A stretch of DNA of 64,000 bases from Xanthobacter tagetidis. GTDB taxonomy: Bacteria > Pseudomonadota > Alphaproteobacteria > Rhizobiales > Xanthobacteraceae. Below are positions 52,599-61,630 of the stretch, piece by piece. Below the pieces are notes generated by a model, which saw nothing but the letters and a program-made list of their open reading frames with translations, did no database searches and was not told the origin of the DNA. The stretch covers positions 124,001-188,000 of the forward strand of contig NZ_RCTF01000002.1 of assembly GCF_003667445.1 (NCBI RefSeq), read 5' to 3'. Both the position numbers and the translations under genes were made by a program. The stretch's first letter is position 1. Every line of letters begins with the position of its first letter.

Positions 52599-54656
52599 AT
52601 GAGTTTGGCATATCGGGCGGACATCGATGGCCTGCGCGCCATCGCGGTCGGCAGCGTGGTCCTGTTTCACGGTCACATCCCCCCGTTTTCCGGCGGCTAT
52701 GTGGGCGTGGACGTGTTCTTCGTGATCTCGGGCTTCCTGATTACGTCCATCCTCGACCGCGACATCACCCAGCGGCGCTTCTCCCTGGTCGATTTCTACG
52801 ACCACCGCATCCGCCGCATCTTCCCGGCGCTGTTCCTGGTGCTGGCGGTGGTGACGCTGCTCGCGGCCTTTGTGCTCACGCCGCGGGAGATGGTGCAGTA
52901 CGCGAATTCCCTCGGGCCGTCGGCGCTGTTCTTCGCCAACATCCATTTCGAGGGCGTGCTCGACTATTTCGGCCCGCGCGCGGACGACGTGCCGCTGCTG
53001 CATCTGTGGTCGCTGGCGGTGGAGGAGCAGTTCTACATCCTGTTCCCCGTGCTGCTGTTCGCGCTCATGCGGTTCGGCACGCGCACCTTCGCGGTGATCG
53101 CACTGGCGGTGCTCACCGTGGCCTCGCTGGTCTATTCGCAGATCACGGTGGAGAACGCGCCCTGGTCCGCCTTCTTCCTGCTGCCGAGCCGGGCGTGGGA
53201 GCTGTTCGCCGGCAGCCTGCTGGCGCTGGTGCGCTGGCCGCCTTTGCCGCAGCGCGCCGCGGGCGCCATCGCCCTCGCGGGCCTCGCCGCCATCCTTGCG
53301 CCGGTGTTCCTCTACAGCAAGAATACGGTCTTTCCCGGCCTGTCCGCGCTGCCGCCGGTGCTGGGCTCGGCCGCCATCATCTTCGCCGGCATGCACACCC
53401 AGCAGGGGATCGTGCAGAGGGTGCTGGGCCACCGCTGGTTCACCTATGTGGGGCGCATCTCCTATTCGCTCTATCTGTGGCACTGGCCGCTTCTGATTCT
53501 GGCGGTGGACTATAAGGGGCGGCACCTCACCTATATCCAGGCCGGCGGCGTGATCCTCGTCGCCATGGTGTTGTCGGCGCTGTCGCTGAAGTTCGTCGAG
53601 ACCCCGCTGCGCCGTCCCTCGGCGCTGGGCGGCATCCGGCTGGCGCGGTTCGGCGCCGGCGCGCTCGCCATCGCGCTGTCGTTCGGGGTGGTGGCGCTGA
53701 TCGAGCATCACGGCGGCGGCTTCCGCACCCTCTCCGCCCGCGCCCAGGCGGCGGAGGATGCCGCCAATGCCGGGGCCCGGGCGGCTGCGCGCAACCCTTG
53801 CGTCAATGCGCGGCGGAACTGGAACGCGGAGCGCGCCGCGGAGCAGGGGTGTGGCGCGGGGTCGAAGGCGTCGGCCGAGAGCGCCGACGTCGTGGTCTGG
53901 GGCGATTCCCATGCCGGCGCGCTGTTCAAAGGGATCAGCGATGCCTTGGCCGCGCGCGGCGAGAAGCCACTTATCCTGTCTTTGCCGGCCTGCCCACCGA
54001 TCCTCGGGGTCAGCGCCATCCATCCGCAATACCCGCCGCAGGTCTGCACCGAGTTCAACGCGGCCGCGATCGCCGAGATACGGCGATTGAAGCCGAAGGT
54101 GGTGATCATGGTGGGGCGCTGGTCCATGTGGACGGCCCGGTCGGGCAACCATTTCTGGCTCACGACGAGTGCCCTGCCCGGCGGGGAGGAGCGAAGCGCA
54201 GCGACGACGGCCAAGGTGTTTGCCTACGGCATCGCCCATACGGTGCACGCAATCAATGAGGCCGGCGCGGCAGCCTTCGTGGTGGGACAGCCGCCGGAAT
54301 TTCCGGAAGCACCGGTGCAGTGCGTGATCCGCACCGAGAAGGCGGGCAAGAAGGGCGAGTCCTGCGAAACCATTCCTGCCGCCACGGGCATGAGGTTCGT
54401 CGCTGGATCGAACGAGGCGCTCACCCGCATCGCCGCCAAAGAGCCCAACATGTCTCTATTTCTGCTCAGCCCCTTGTTCTGCGACCAGACCGAGTGCCGC
54501 GGTGGGGCCGGCAATGCGTTCTACTTCATGGACGAACACCACCTCTCGCCGGCCGGAAGCCAGCACGCGGTCGCGGCACCGGGTTTCTGGGCTTCATTTG
54601 ACGAGGCACTCGGCAAGGCCGAGGCGCTGCGGAAGATGCCATCGCCCACAAATTGA
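52599..54656 (+). CDS. OafA/YrhL-type acyltransferase with C-terminal SGNH domain
   Basis: A 685-residue membrane protein. The acyltransferase-3 half (about residues 5-365) has YRADIDGLRAIAV, the catalytic-type His in VVLFHGHIPPFSGGYVGVDV, LWSLAVEEQFYILFP and about 10-11 helices. The periplasmic half is SGNH-like: WGDSHAG near residue 430 and DEHHLSPAG near the end provide Ser and Asp/His. Such two-domain enzymes O-acetylate LPS, exopolysaccharide or peptidoglycan. No adjacent polysaccharide cluster identifies the acceptor. Confidence 0.92.
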   Translation: MSLAYRADIDGLRAIAVGSVVLFHGHIPPFSGGYVGVDVFFVISGFLITSILDRDITQRRFSLVDFYDHRIRRIFPALFLVLAVVTLLAAFVLTPREMVQYANSLGPSALFFANIHFEGVLDYFGPRADDVPLLHLWSLAVEEQFYILFPVLLFALMRFGTRTFAVIALAVLTVASLVYSQITVENAPWSAFFLLPSRAWELFAGSLLALVRWPPLPQRAAGAIALAGLAAILAPVFLYSKNTVFPGLSALPPVLGSAAIIFAGMHTQQGIVQRVLGHRWFTYVGRISYSLYLWHWPLLILAVDYKGRHLTYIQAGGVILVAMVLSALSLKFVETPLRRPSALGGIRLARFGAGALAIALSFGVVALIEHHGGGFRTLSARAQAAEDAANAGARAAARNPCVNARRNWNAERAAEQGCGAGSKASAESADVVVWGDSHAGALFKGISDALAARGEKPLILSLPACPPILGVSAIHPQYPPQVCTEFNAAAIAEIRRLKPKVVIMVGRWSMWTARSGNHFWLTTSALPGGEERSAATTAKVFAYGIAHTVHAINEAGAAAFVVGQPPEFPEAPVQCVIRTEKAGKKGESCETIPAATGMRFVAGSNEALTRIAAKEPNMSLFLLSPLFCDQTECRGGAGNAFYFMDEHHLSPAGSQHAVAAPGFWASFDEALGKAEALRKMPSPTN

Positions 54657-54695
54657 AGCGCCTCGCCCGCGCGCCCCGATCATCCCGCGACGCCG

Positions 54696-55007
54696 TCAGT
54701 CCTGTTCCAGCAGCCCCGCGAGCTTGAGGGCGACGCCCTGAGAGCCCTCCACCTTCAGCCGGCCGGTGGAGAAGGCGAGCATCGGTCCGATGCGGCCGGT
54801 GATGAGCTTGTCCAGTGTATCGGTGGAAAGTCTCAGCACCGCATCCGCCTCGCCGGAGCCCTCGCCCACCTCGACACTGCCGCCGGTGGCGTCCAGCAGT
54901 ATCGCCTCGCCGGTGTCTGTGAGGTCGAACCGCACCTTGTAGCCCAGTTCGGAGAGGGCATCGGCGCGCTCGCGCATGGCTTCGATGAGGGAGGCAAGAT
55001 CGGCCAT
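54696..55007 (-). CDS. SCP2 sterol-binding domain protein
   Basis: A 103-residue SCP2-fold protein (VRFDLTDTGEAILLDAT, EADAVLRLSTDTLDKLITGRIGPMLAFSTGRLKVEG). In bacteria such proteins bind acyl-CoA or lipids and often accompany beta-oxidation genes, as here, where it is the last gene after the acyl-CoA dehydrogenase. ATG 55007. Confidence 0.9.
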   Translation of the reverse strand: MADLASLIEAMRERADALSELGYKVRFDLTDTGEAILLDATGGSVEVGEGSGEADAVLRLSTDTLDKLITGRIGPMLAFSTGRLKVEGSQGVALKLAGLLEQD

Positions 55008-55050
55008 GGGGTGTCCTTGTGAGAGGCCGCTGGGGCCGAAAGGATTTTGA

Positions 55051-55175
55051 ACCCTGTCCCGCTTGCGGGGGAGGGCAGGGTGGGGGAAAGCGGCGTCCGC
55101 GCCTGGTCCGCCGCATCCTGTGGTGAGACACGGCCTCCTCCCCAGACCTTCCCGCACGCGGGAGAGGGGGCGCAA
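55051..55175. repeat. CCTCTCCCGC/GCGGGAGAGG intergenic repeat
   Basis: Mirrored blocks ACCCTGTCCCGCTTGCGGGG and CCTTCCCGCACGCGGGAGAG lie between the SCP2 and acyl-CoA dehydrogenase genes; related to 38203-38262. Confidence 0.6.
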
Positions 55176-55210
55176 AGGAAGGGTGCCGCCGACAGTCGGA
55201 AACGCAGTCC

Positions 55211-57001
55211 TCAGAACATCGCCTCGTCCAGCGCCATCATGGCGCCCTTGCCGGCCTTGATGGAACCCCACAGGGCCGCCACGTCGGGCAGGAGCTTCTC
55301 CATGAAGAAGCGCGCGGTGACGATCTTGGCGTCGTAGAAGGCCGCATCGTTTGGGTTGGAGACGCGCTTCTCATAGGCCACTTCCGCCATGCGCACCCAC
55401 ATGTAGCCCAGCGCCACGAGGCCGAACAGCCGCAGATATTCGGTGGCGGCGGCGCCGGCTTCCTCCGGGTCCTTCAGCCCCTTCTCGGCGATGTGGGCGG
55501 TGGCGAGCTGGAGCGCGCCGAAGGCCTTGGAGAGGGGGGTGATGAGGGGTCCCAGATTCTCGTCGTCCAGCTTCGCATCCATGTAGTTCAGCACGGGATG
55601 GAAGAAGGAGCGCAAATAGCGGCCCATGTGCGCCGGCAGCTTGCGGCCCACGAGGTCCAGCGCCTGCACGCCGTTGGTGCCCTCGTAGATCATGGCGATG
55701 CGGGCATCGCGCACATATTGCTCCATGCCGTGGTCGCGGATGTAGCCGTGCCCGCCATAGACCTGCATGCCCATGGAGGTGGCCTCGAAGCCCAGATCCG
55801 TGAACAGGGCCTTCACGATGGGCGTCATCAGCGCCGTGAAGTCCTCGGCGCGCTTGCGCTCCTCCGGATCTTCCGCCCGCTCCATCAGGTCCAGCGCGCG
55901 GGCGACCCAGCCGGCGAGCGCCCGGCAGCCCTCGTTGTAGGCGCGCATGGTCATGAGCGTGCGGCGCACGTCTGGGTGGACGATGATGGGGTCCGCCGGC
56001 TTGTCCGGATGCTTGGCGCCGGAGAGCGCGCGGCCCTGCAGGCGCTCCTTGGCGTAGGCCACCGCCGACTGGTAGGCCGCTTCCCCGAGGCCGAGGCCCT
56101 GCGTGCCCACGGAGAGGCGCTCCGAATTCATCATGGCGAACATGGCGCGCATGCCCTTGTGGGGCTCGCCCACCAGCCAGCCGGTGGCCTCGTCGAACGA
56201 CATCTGGCAGGTGGACGAGCCGTGGATGCCCATCTTGTGCTCGATGCCGGTGCACAGCACGCCGTTGCGCGGGCCGACGGAGCCGTCCTCCTTCGGCAGG
56301 AATTTCGGCACCAGGAACAGGGAGATGCCCTTGATTCCCTTGGGCGCGTCCGGCAGGCGGGCGAGCACGAGGTGGACGATGTTCTCCGTCATGTCCTGCT
56401 CGCCGGCGGAGATGAAGATCTTGTTGCCGGTGATCTTGTAGGAGCCGTCCGCCTGCGGTTCGGCCTTGGTGCGCACGAGGCCAAGATCGGTGCCGCACTG
56501 GGGCTCGGTGAGGCACATGGAGCCGGACCACACGCCATCCACCATCTTCGGCAGAAAGCGGTCCTTCAGCTCGTCGGAGGCATAGGCCTTCAGCGCCTGA
56601 TAGGCGCCGTGGGTGAGGCCGGGGCAGATGCCGAAGGCGAGGTTGCCCGAGCAGAGCATCTCCTCCACCAGCTTGTTCACGCTCGCCGGCAGGCCCTGGC
56701 CGCCATACTTGGGATCGCAGGCGATGCCGTTCCATCCGCCCTCGCGGAACGCGGTGTAGGCTTCCTTGAAGCCCTTGGGCGTGCGCACCACGCCGTTCTC
56801 ATAGGTGCAGCCCTCAAGGTCGCCGGACTGATTGAGCGGCGCGAGCACCTCGGTGACAAACTTGCCCGCCTCCTCCAGCACCGCATCGATGAGGTCGGGC
56901 GAAAGCTCCTCCAGTCCCTTGAGCGTGCTCAGCTCCTCGCTGCCGTGCAGCTCGTGGAGGACGAAGCGCATGTCGCGCAGCGGGGGGGTATAGACCTGCA
57001 T
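55211..57001 (-). CDS. Acyl-CoA dehydrogenase (DmdC-like large type with C-terminal domain)
   Basis: A 596-residue flavoprotein of the 3-methylmercaptopropionyl-CoA dehydrogenase-like, long acyl-CoA dehydrogenase group. It has LTEPQCGTDLGLVRTKA (FAD/substrate loop), MGIHGSSTCQMSF, the catalytic Glu in MIYEGTNGVQALDL and a helical C-terminal extension ending LDEAMF. It performs the first beta-oxidation step; chain-length preference cannot be read. ATG 57001. Confidence 0.92.
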   Translation of the reverse strand: MQVYTPPLRDMRFVLHELHGSEELSTLKGLEELSPDLIDAVLEEAGKFVTEVLAPLNQSGDLEGCTYENGVVRTPKGFKEAYTAFREGGWNGIACDPKYGGQGLPASVNKLVEEMLCSGNLAFGICPGLTHGAYQALKAYASDELKDRFLPKMVDGVWSGSMCLTEPQCGTDLGLVRTKAEPQADGSYKITGNKIFISAGEQDMTENIVHLVLARLPDAPKGIKGISLFLVPKFLPKEDGSVGPRNGVLCTGIEHKMGIHGSSTCQMSFDEATGWLVGEPHKGMRAMFAMMNSERLSVGTQGLGLGEAAYQSAVAYAKERLQGRALSGAKHPDKPADPIIVHPDVRRTLMTMRAYNEGCRALAGWVARALDLMERAEDPEERKRAEDFTALMTPIVKALFTDLGFEATSMGMQVYGGHGYIRDHGMEQYVRDARIAMIYEGTNGVQALDLVGRKLPAHMGRYLRSFFHPVLNYMDAKLDDENLGPLITPLSKAFGALQLATAHIAEKGLKDPEEAGAAATEYLRLFGLVALGYMWVRMAEVAYEKRVSNPNDAAFYDAKIVTARFFMEKLLPDVAALWGSIKAGKGAMMALDEAMF

Positions 57002-57022
57002 GGCGTTGGCTCCCGTTTTGTG

Positions 57023-57049
57023 TCTCCCCTCTCCTGCAAGGGGAGAGGG
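57023..57049. repeat. Short CTCCCCTCTCC/GGGGAGAGG palindrome
   Basis: A near-perfect 11-base inverted repeat around a CTGCA centre, 20 bases upstream of the acyl-CoA dehydrogenase start; partial member of the CCTCTCCC family. Confidence 0.5.
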
Positions 57050-57098
57050 AATTGCGTCGCTACCGGCGGAAAGGCCGTTGCCGTTCTCCGCACCCGCT

Positions 57099-57254
57099 GC
57101 CGTCACCCTCCGGCTTGTCCGGAGGGTCCACTCCTCCGTTCGTCCCGGCGGAAGGGTGGATGCCCCGGACGAGCCGGGGCATGACGGCGCTATGTCTCGG
57201 TCCTTCCGCCGTCTCCCTGCGGTGGGCCCTCCGGTCAAGCCGGAGGGTGACGGC
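57099..57254. repeat. Dispersed palindromic element, compound copy
   Basis: Three arms: GCCGTCACCCTCCGGCTTGT, then GGACGAGCCGGGGCATGACG, then CCGGTCAAGCCGGAGGGTGA. The outer two are close to complementary; the middle one resembles the right arm of other copies. It fills the gap between fadJ-type and acyl-CoA dehydrogenase genes. Confidence 0.75.
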
Positions 57255-57262
57255 AGGAAGGC

Positions 57263-59593
57263 TTAATTCCTGAGCGGACGCCCGGTCTCCAGCACGTGCT
57301 CGATGCGGTCCAGCGTGGCGGTGGTGCGGATGAGCTTCATGAAGCCGTCCCGCTCCAGCTCCAGCACCCGCGCCGCTGGCACCGGGGCGATGTGGTCCGC
57401 ATCCCCGCCGGTGAGCACCTCGGCGAGGGCCGCGGAGACCACCTTGTCATGCCGGGTCGCCAGGCCCCGCTTGGCGAAGCCTTCCACCGCCATGTCCATG
57501 GCCGCTTTGCCGGAGGGGCCGGGCAGGAAGAACTGCACGGGCTTCGGCGGCGCGTAGCCCTCCACCATCGCCAAGGCCTTGGCCTTGGCATCGGCAAGAA
57601 GCCGGTCGCGGTTCATGGTGATGCCGTCACCCTCGCGCAGGAACTTCAGCTCCTTCGCCTCGGCGGCGGACTTGGCGACGGTGGCGGTGGAGACGGTCTC
57701 GAACACCTTCGAGGGGGCCGGCATGGGCCCCTTCGGGAACTTCGGATCGGCCGCCCAGCGCTCCAGCATGGCCGTACAGCCACCCCAGGCCGGCAGCACG
57801 CCGACGCCGCATTCGACAAGCCCGATGTAGCTCTCGGCATGGGCCTGAACCGCACCGACATGCAGGAGAATCTCGCACCCGCCGCCGAGGGCGAGGCCGG
57901 AAGGCGCGGCCACCACCGGGAAGGGCGCGTACTTCACGTCCTGATAGGTCTTCTGTCCGGTGGCGACCAGCTTTTCGACTTCGCCGAAGGCGCCGATGTT
58001 GCAGGCGAACAGAGCGAGACCCAGATTGGCGCCGACGGAGAAGTTCGAGCCCTCGTTATAGATGACGAGCGCCTTGTACTTGTCCTTCACCAGCTTCAGC
58101 GCCTTGGCGAGCATCGTGATGATGCCCTCGTCAAGCGAGTTGCTCTTGGAGGTGAACTCGAGGCACACGACGCCGTCGCCGATATCCCACAGGGCCGCGG
58201 AGCCGTTCTTCGCCAGCGGCTGGGACTTCAGCTTGATGTCGGCGAGCAGTACCACGCCCTCGGGGCGGACGATATCGTGATAGGTGCCATCCAGCGTAAG
58301 GTATTGACGTTGGCCGTTTTCCACCCGGTAGAAGGGTTTGTCGGCGGCGAGCGCCAGCACCGGCGGCACCTCTTCCCCGTCCGCCTTCAACAGCTCGATC
58401 AGGCGGGCCGCGCCGATCTTGTCGATCAGCTCGAACGGGCCGGATTTCCAATTATATCCCAAGCGCATGGCATCATCGATGGAGACGATGTCATCAGCCG
58501 CCTCGGGCACGAGGCGCGCGGCATAGGCGAGGGTGCGTACCATCACCGCGCGGGCATAGCGCCCGCCTTCGCCGGGGGCGGAAAGGAGGGCGAAGAGATC
58601 CCGGCCGCCGCCGTCCTCCAGCTCCGCCACCTGGGCCTTCGCCTGCGGGCGATAGGCGCCGGTGGAGAGGTCGATGGCTTCCTTCAGCTTCTGCCCGCCC
58701 TCGCGGTTGAGGCGATAGAAGCCACCCTTGCCCTTGCGGCCGGTGTAGCCGGTCGAGATCATCTTCTCGATCAGCGGCTCGTCGCGAAGCGTTGCGTGGA
58801 AAGGGTCCGCGGCCGGCAGCGCCCGCTTCAGCGAGCCCTGGACGTGGGGCATCAGGTCGAGGCCCACGAGGTCGATGAGGCCGAACACGCCGGTCTTGGG
58901 GAAGCCGAAGGGCCGGCCCATCACCGCGTCCGCATCCTCCACCTTCATGCCCAGCGCGAAGGCCTCGCCCACCGCCAGCTGCAGCCAGTAGGTGCCCAGC
59001 CGGTTGGCGATGAAGCCGGGGGTGTCCTTGGCTCTCACCACCGTCTTGCCGAGCTTCACGTCGGCGAAGCGGGTGACGGCGGCCACCGTGTCCGCATTCG
59101 TCTCCGGCCCGGAGACGATCTCCAGCAGCCTCATGTAGCGGGGCGGATTGAAGAAATGGGTGATGAGGAAGTCGCGGCGGAAGCTCTCGGGCAGCCCCGC
59201 CGTGAGGTCCGCCAGCGGAATGGTCGAGGTGTTGGACGACACCGCCGAGCCGGGCCGGCGGGCGGCCTCGATCTTCGCGTAGAGCGCCTGCTTGAGGTCG
59301 AGCCGCTCGATGATGGCTTCGATGATGAGGTCGCAATCCGCGATGTCGGCGAGGTTGTCCTCGATGTTGCCCGGCTTCACCAGCTTCGCCGCGGCCTTGG
59401 ACATGAAGGGCGCGGGATCGGCCTTCAGCAGCTTCTCCACCGCCTTCTCGGCGACGGCGTTGCGGTTGGCCGCGCCCTCGGGAACGATGTCGAGGAGCAG
59501 CACTTCCACGCCCGCATTGGCCACATGGGCGGCGATGCCGGCACCCATGACGCCGGCACCGATAACGGCGACTTTCCTGATTTCAAAAGACAT
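57263..59593 (-). CDS. 3-Hydroxyacyl-CoA dehydrogenase / enoyl-CoA hydratase fusion (FadJ/FadN type)
   Basis: A 776-residue bifunctional beta-oxidation enzyme with the dehydrogenase first: NAD site VAVIGAGVMGAGIAAHVANAG, catalytic-site THFFNPPRYMRLLEIV. The crotonase half follows at about residues 490-700 (VVAAPSGLALGGGCEILLH, ECGVGVLPAWGG). E. coli FadB/FadJ have the reverse order, so this is the FadN-like architecture usual in many alphaproteobacteria. ATG 59593 follows GAGGAGGGCCGG. Confidence 0.93.
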   Translation of the reverse strand: MSFEIRKVAVIGAGVMGAGIAAHVANAGVEVLLLDIVPEGAANRNAVAEKAVEKLLKADPAPFMSKAAAKLVKPGNIEDNLADIADCDLIIEAIIERLDLKQALYAKIEAARRPGSAVSSNTSTIPLADLTAGLPESFRRDFLITHFFNPPRYMRLLEIVSGPETNADTVAAVTRFADVKLGKTVVRAKDTPGFIANRLGTYWLQLAVGEAFALGMKVEDADAVMGRPFGFPKTGVFGLIDLVGLDLMPHVQGSLKRALPAADPFHATLRDEPLIEKMISTGYTGRKGKGGFYRLNREGGQKLKEAIDLSTGAYRPQAKAQVAELEDGGGRDLFALLSAPGEGGRYARAVMVRTLAYAARLVPEAADDIVSIDDAMRLGYNWKSGPFELIDKIGAARLIELLKADGEEVPPVLALAADKPFYRVENGQRQYLTLDGTYHDIVRPEGVVLLADIKLKSQPLAKNGSAALWDIGDGVVCLEFTSKSNSLDEGIITMLAKALKLVKDKYKALVIYNEGSNFSVGANLGLALFACNIGAFGEVEKLVATGQKTYQDVKYAPFPVVAAPSGLALGGGCEILLHVGAVQAHAESYIGLVECGVGVLPAWGGCTAMLERWAADPKFPKGPMPAPSKVFETVSTATVAKSAAEAKELKFLREGDGITMNRDRLLADAKAKALAMVEGYAPPKPVQFFLPGPSGKAAMDMAVEGFAKRGLATRHDKVVSAALAEVLTGGDADHIAPVPAARVLELERDGFMKLIRTTATLDRIEHVLETGRPLRN

Positions 59594-59603
59594 CCGGCCC
59601 TCC

Positions 59604-60752
59604 TCAGACGCGCTCGAGGATGGTGGCGATGCCCTGTCCGCCGCCGATGCACTGGGTGGCGAGGGCATACTTGGCGCCTTCCCGCTTCAGGAGCGAGGCC
59701 GCCTTGCCGACGATGCGCGCGCCGGTGGCGCCGAGGGGATGGCCGAGCGCGATGGCGCCGCCGTCGAGGTTCAGCACCTCGTCCTTGATGCCGAGTTCCC
59801 GCTGGCAGGCGAGGGCCTGGGAGGCGAAGGCCTCGTTCAGCTCCACCACGTCGATGGCGCCGATGTCGAGGCCGGCGCGGCCGAGCGCCTTCTTCGTCGC
59901 CGCCACCGGGCCGATGCCCATGATCTCCGGCGCGCAGCCGGCGACCGCCACGCTCTTGAGGCGGGCGAGGGGCTCAAGGCCGTTCCGCTCGGCATAGGCC
60001 TCGGTGCACACCAGCACCGCGGACGCGCCGTCCGTCACCGGGGACGCGGTGCCGGCGGTGACCGTGCCGTGTTCGTCGAACGAGGGCTTGAGGCCCGCCA
60101 GCGCTTCGGCGGAGGCGTCGCGGCGGATGCAGCCGTCGATCTCGATGCTCTTTCCGTTGGCCTTGACCGGCACGATCTCGGCCTTGAAATGGCCCTCGGC
60201 CTCGGCCTTCGCCGCCTTCTGGTGGCTCTTCAGCGCGAAGGCGTCCTGGTCGGCGCGGGTGATCTGCCATTTGCGGGCGACGTTCTCCGCCGTCTCGCCC
60301 ATGCTCATGTAGGCCTGCGGCATCGCCTTGTAGAGCGCCGGGTTGGGCATGGGGTTGAAGCCCGTCATGGGCACGCGGCTCATGCTCTCGATGCCGCCGC
60401 ACACAAAGGCTTCGCCCGCCCCGAGCTGGATCTGGCCGGCGGCCATGTGCACCGACTGCATGGAGGAGCCGCAGAAGCGGTTCACGGTGACGCCGGCGAC
60501 GCTCTCCGGCAGGCCGGCGATCATGCCGATGAGGCGGGCGATGTTGAAGCCCTGCTCGGCCTCCGGGAAGGCGCAGCCGACGATCAGGTCCTCGATCTCC
60601 TGCGCCTTCACCTTGGTGCGGGCGATGAGCGCGGCCACCACCTGGGCGGCGAGGTCGTCCGGACGCAGGCGGGCGAGGTCGCCCTTCTTGGCGAGCGTAA
60701 AGGGCGAGCGGGCATAGCCCGCGATCACGATGTTCTGCATGGGCGCGCTCAT
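59604..60752 (-). CDS. fadA: Acetyl-CoA acyltransferase (thiolase, FadA/FadI type)
   Basis: A 382-residue thiolase with the nucleophile Cys in VNRFCGSSMQSVHMA, the active-site His in GGAIALGHPLGATGARI and the second Cys in TQCIGGGQG. It ends 10 bases before the fadJ-type start on the minus strand and completes the beta-oxidation cycle with that enzyme, probably as a complex. Confidence 0.94.
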   Translation of the reverse strand: MSAPMQNIVIAGYARSPFTLAKKGDLARLRPDDLAAQVVAALIARTKVKAQEIEDLIVGCAFPEAEQGFNIARLIGMIAGLPESVAGVTVNRFCGSSMQSVHMAAGQIQLGAGEAFVCGGIESMSRVPMTGFNPMPNPALYKAMPQAYMSMGETAENVARKWQITRADQDAFALKSHQKAAKAEAEGHFKAEIVPVKANGKSIEIDGCIRRDASAEALAGLKPSFDEHGTVTAGTASPVTDGASAVLVCTEAYAERNGLEPLARLKSVAVAGCAPEIMGIGPVAATKKALGRAGLDIGAIDVVELNEAFASQALACQRELGIKDEVLNLDGGAIALGHPLGATGARIVGKAASLLKREGAKYALATQCIGGGQGIATILERV

Positions 60753-60814
60753 GGGGCTCTCCTGCCTGATCTTGCTTATGGTTCGCGGCGGGTGCCGCGG
60801 CGGCTGGCCGGAGC

Positions 60815-61252
60815 TCAGCCGGCGGCCTTCTTCTGGGCCGCCTCCCGCTCCAGCACGCCGAGGGTCTGCTCCTCGATGTCCTTGAGTTCGAGGATGGTCT
60901 CCTCGAGCGCGAGGCGCTGGTCCTCCAGCATTTCGAGGCGCGTCTGGACCTTCTTGAGCAGCAAGCGGATCTGCTCGGTCTGGGACGGGTCGATGTCGTA
61001 GAGGTCGAGATATTCCTTGATCTCGCGCAGCGAGAAGCCGAGCCGCTTGCCGCGCAGGATCAGCACCATCCGCGCCCGGTCGCGCTTGGTGTAGACGCGC
61101 ATGGTGCCGGCGCGGCGCGGGGTGATGAGGCCCTTGTCCTCATAGAAGCGGATGGTGCGCGGGGTGATCGCGAGGTCCCGCGCCAGCTCGGTGACGGTGA
61201 AGAAGGTGTCTGTGAGCGAGGTGCCGGGGAGGCGCTTGCCTGTCGATGCCAC
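60815..61252 (-). CDS. MerR family regulator (LiuR-like)
   Basis: A 145-residue MerR-type regulator: helix-turn-helix FTVTELARDLAITPRTIRFY, EDKGLI, RRAGTMRVYTKRDRARM, then a coiled coil. It has the short cofactor-free C-terminus seen in LiuR, which controls branched-chain and fatty acid degradation genes in proteobacteria. It starts at GTG 61252 after AGGTGA and heads the thiolase-fadJ-acyl-CoA dehydrogenase-SCP2 operon. Confidence 0.88.
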   Translation of the reverse strand: MASTGKRLPGTSLTDTFFTVTELARDLAITPRTIRFYEDKGLITPRRAGTMRVYTKRDRARMVLILRGKRLGFSLREIKEYLDLYDIDPSQTEQIRLLLKKVQTRLEMLEDQRLALEETILELKDIEEQTLGVLEREAAQKKAAG

Positions 61253-61630
61253 GTGTTCACCTATACGTCATCTATCGAACCTGAAGATACATGCTTTGAC
61301 CTTGGGCGCAAGAGGCCGCGCGTTCAGGGCTTCGGGAGGTGCGGCCGCGGCGTGCCGCTCCCGTAGAATGGCACCCCGAGACCGCGATTCGGCACGGCAG
61401 TTTGGCGGTCGGCGAGGCGGTGGACGAGCCACGGCGGACAGGCGCGCGCCGTAGATGTGGCTTTCCCGCCACATGGCCACGAATCCCGGCGGCGGGCTTT
61501 CGCGGGTCGCCCCAACGGTGTTGACGCGAATGTTCGTTAAGGCATGCTGGATGACGTATAGGGCATCGTAAAAACGTAATGTGCGCCGCAGCGCGCCGGG
61601 CCCTGAGGAAAGCGCCTAACAGGGGGATCC
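61253..61630. promoter_or_regulatory. Divergent control region of the fatty acid regulon
   Basis: A 378-base gap with no gene, between the MerR gene and the FadL-type gene. The 13-mer GATGACGTATAGG occurs once in front of each gene in the sense orientation: complement of 61260-61272 for the regulator and 61550-61562 for the porin. Next to the second copy is CGTAAAAACGTAA (61567-61579). These are the best candidates for MerR/LiuR binding. Confidence 0.6.

Noticed and set aside
61339..61524. Short plus-strand frame between MerR and FadL-type genes
   Set aside because: No ribosome site, no similarity visible, and it lies in the shared control region.
61521..61549. TTGACG as a -35 box for the FadL-type gene
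   Set aside because: No acceptable -10 box at 16-19 bases; kept only as part of the control region.
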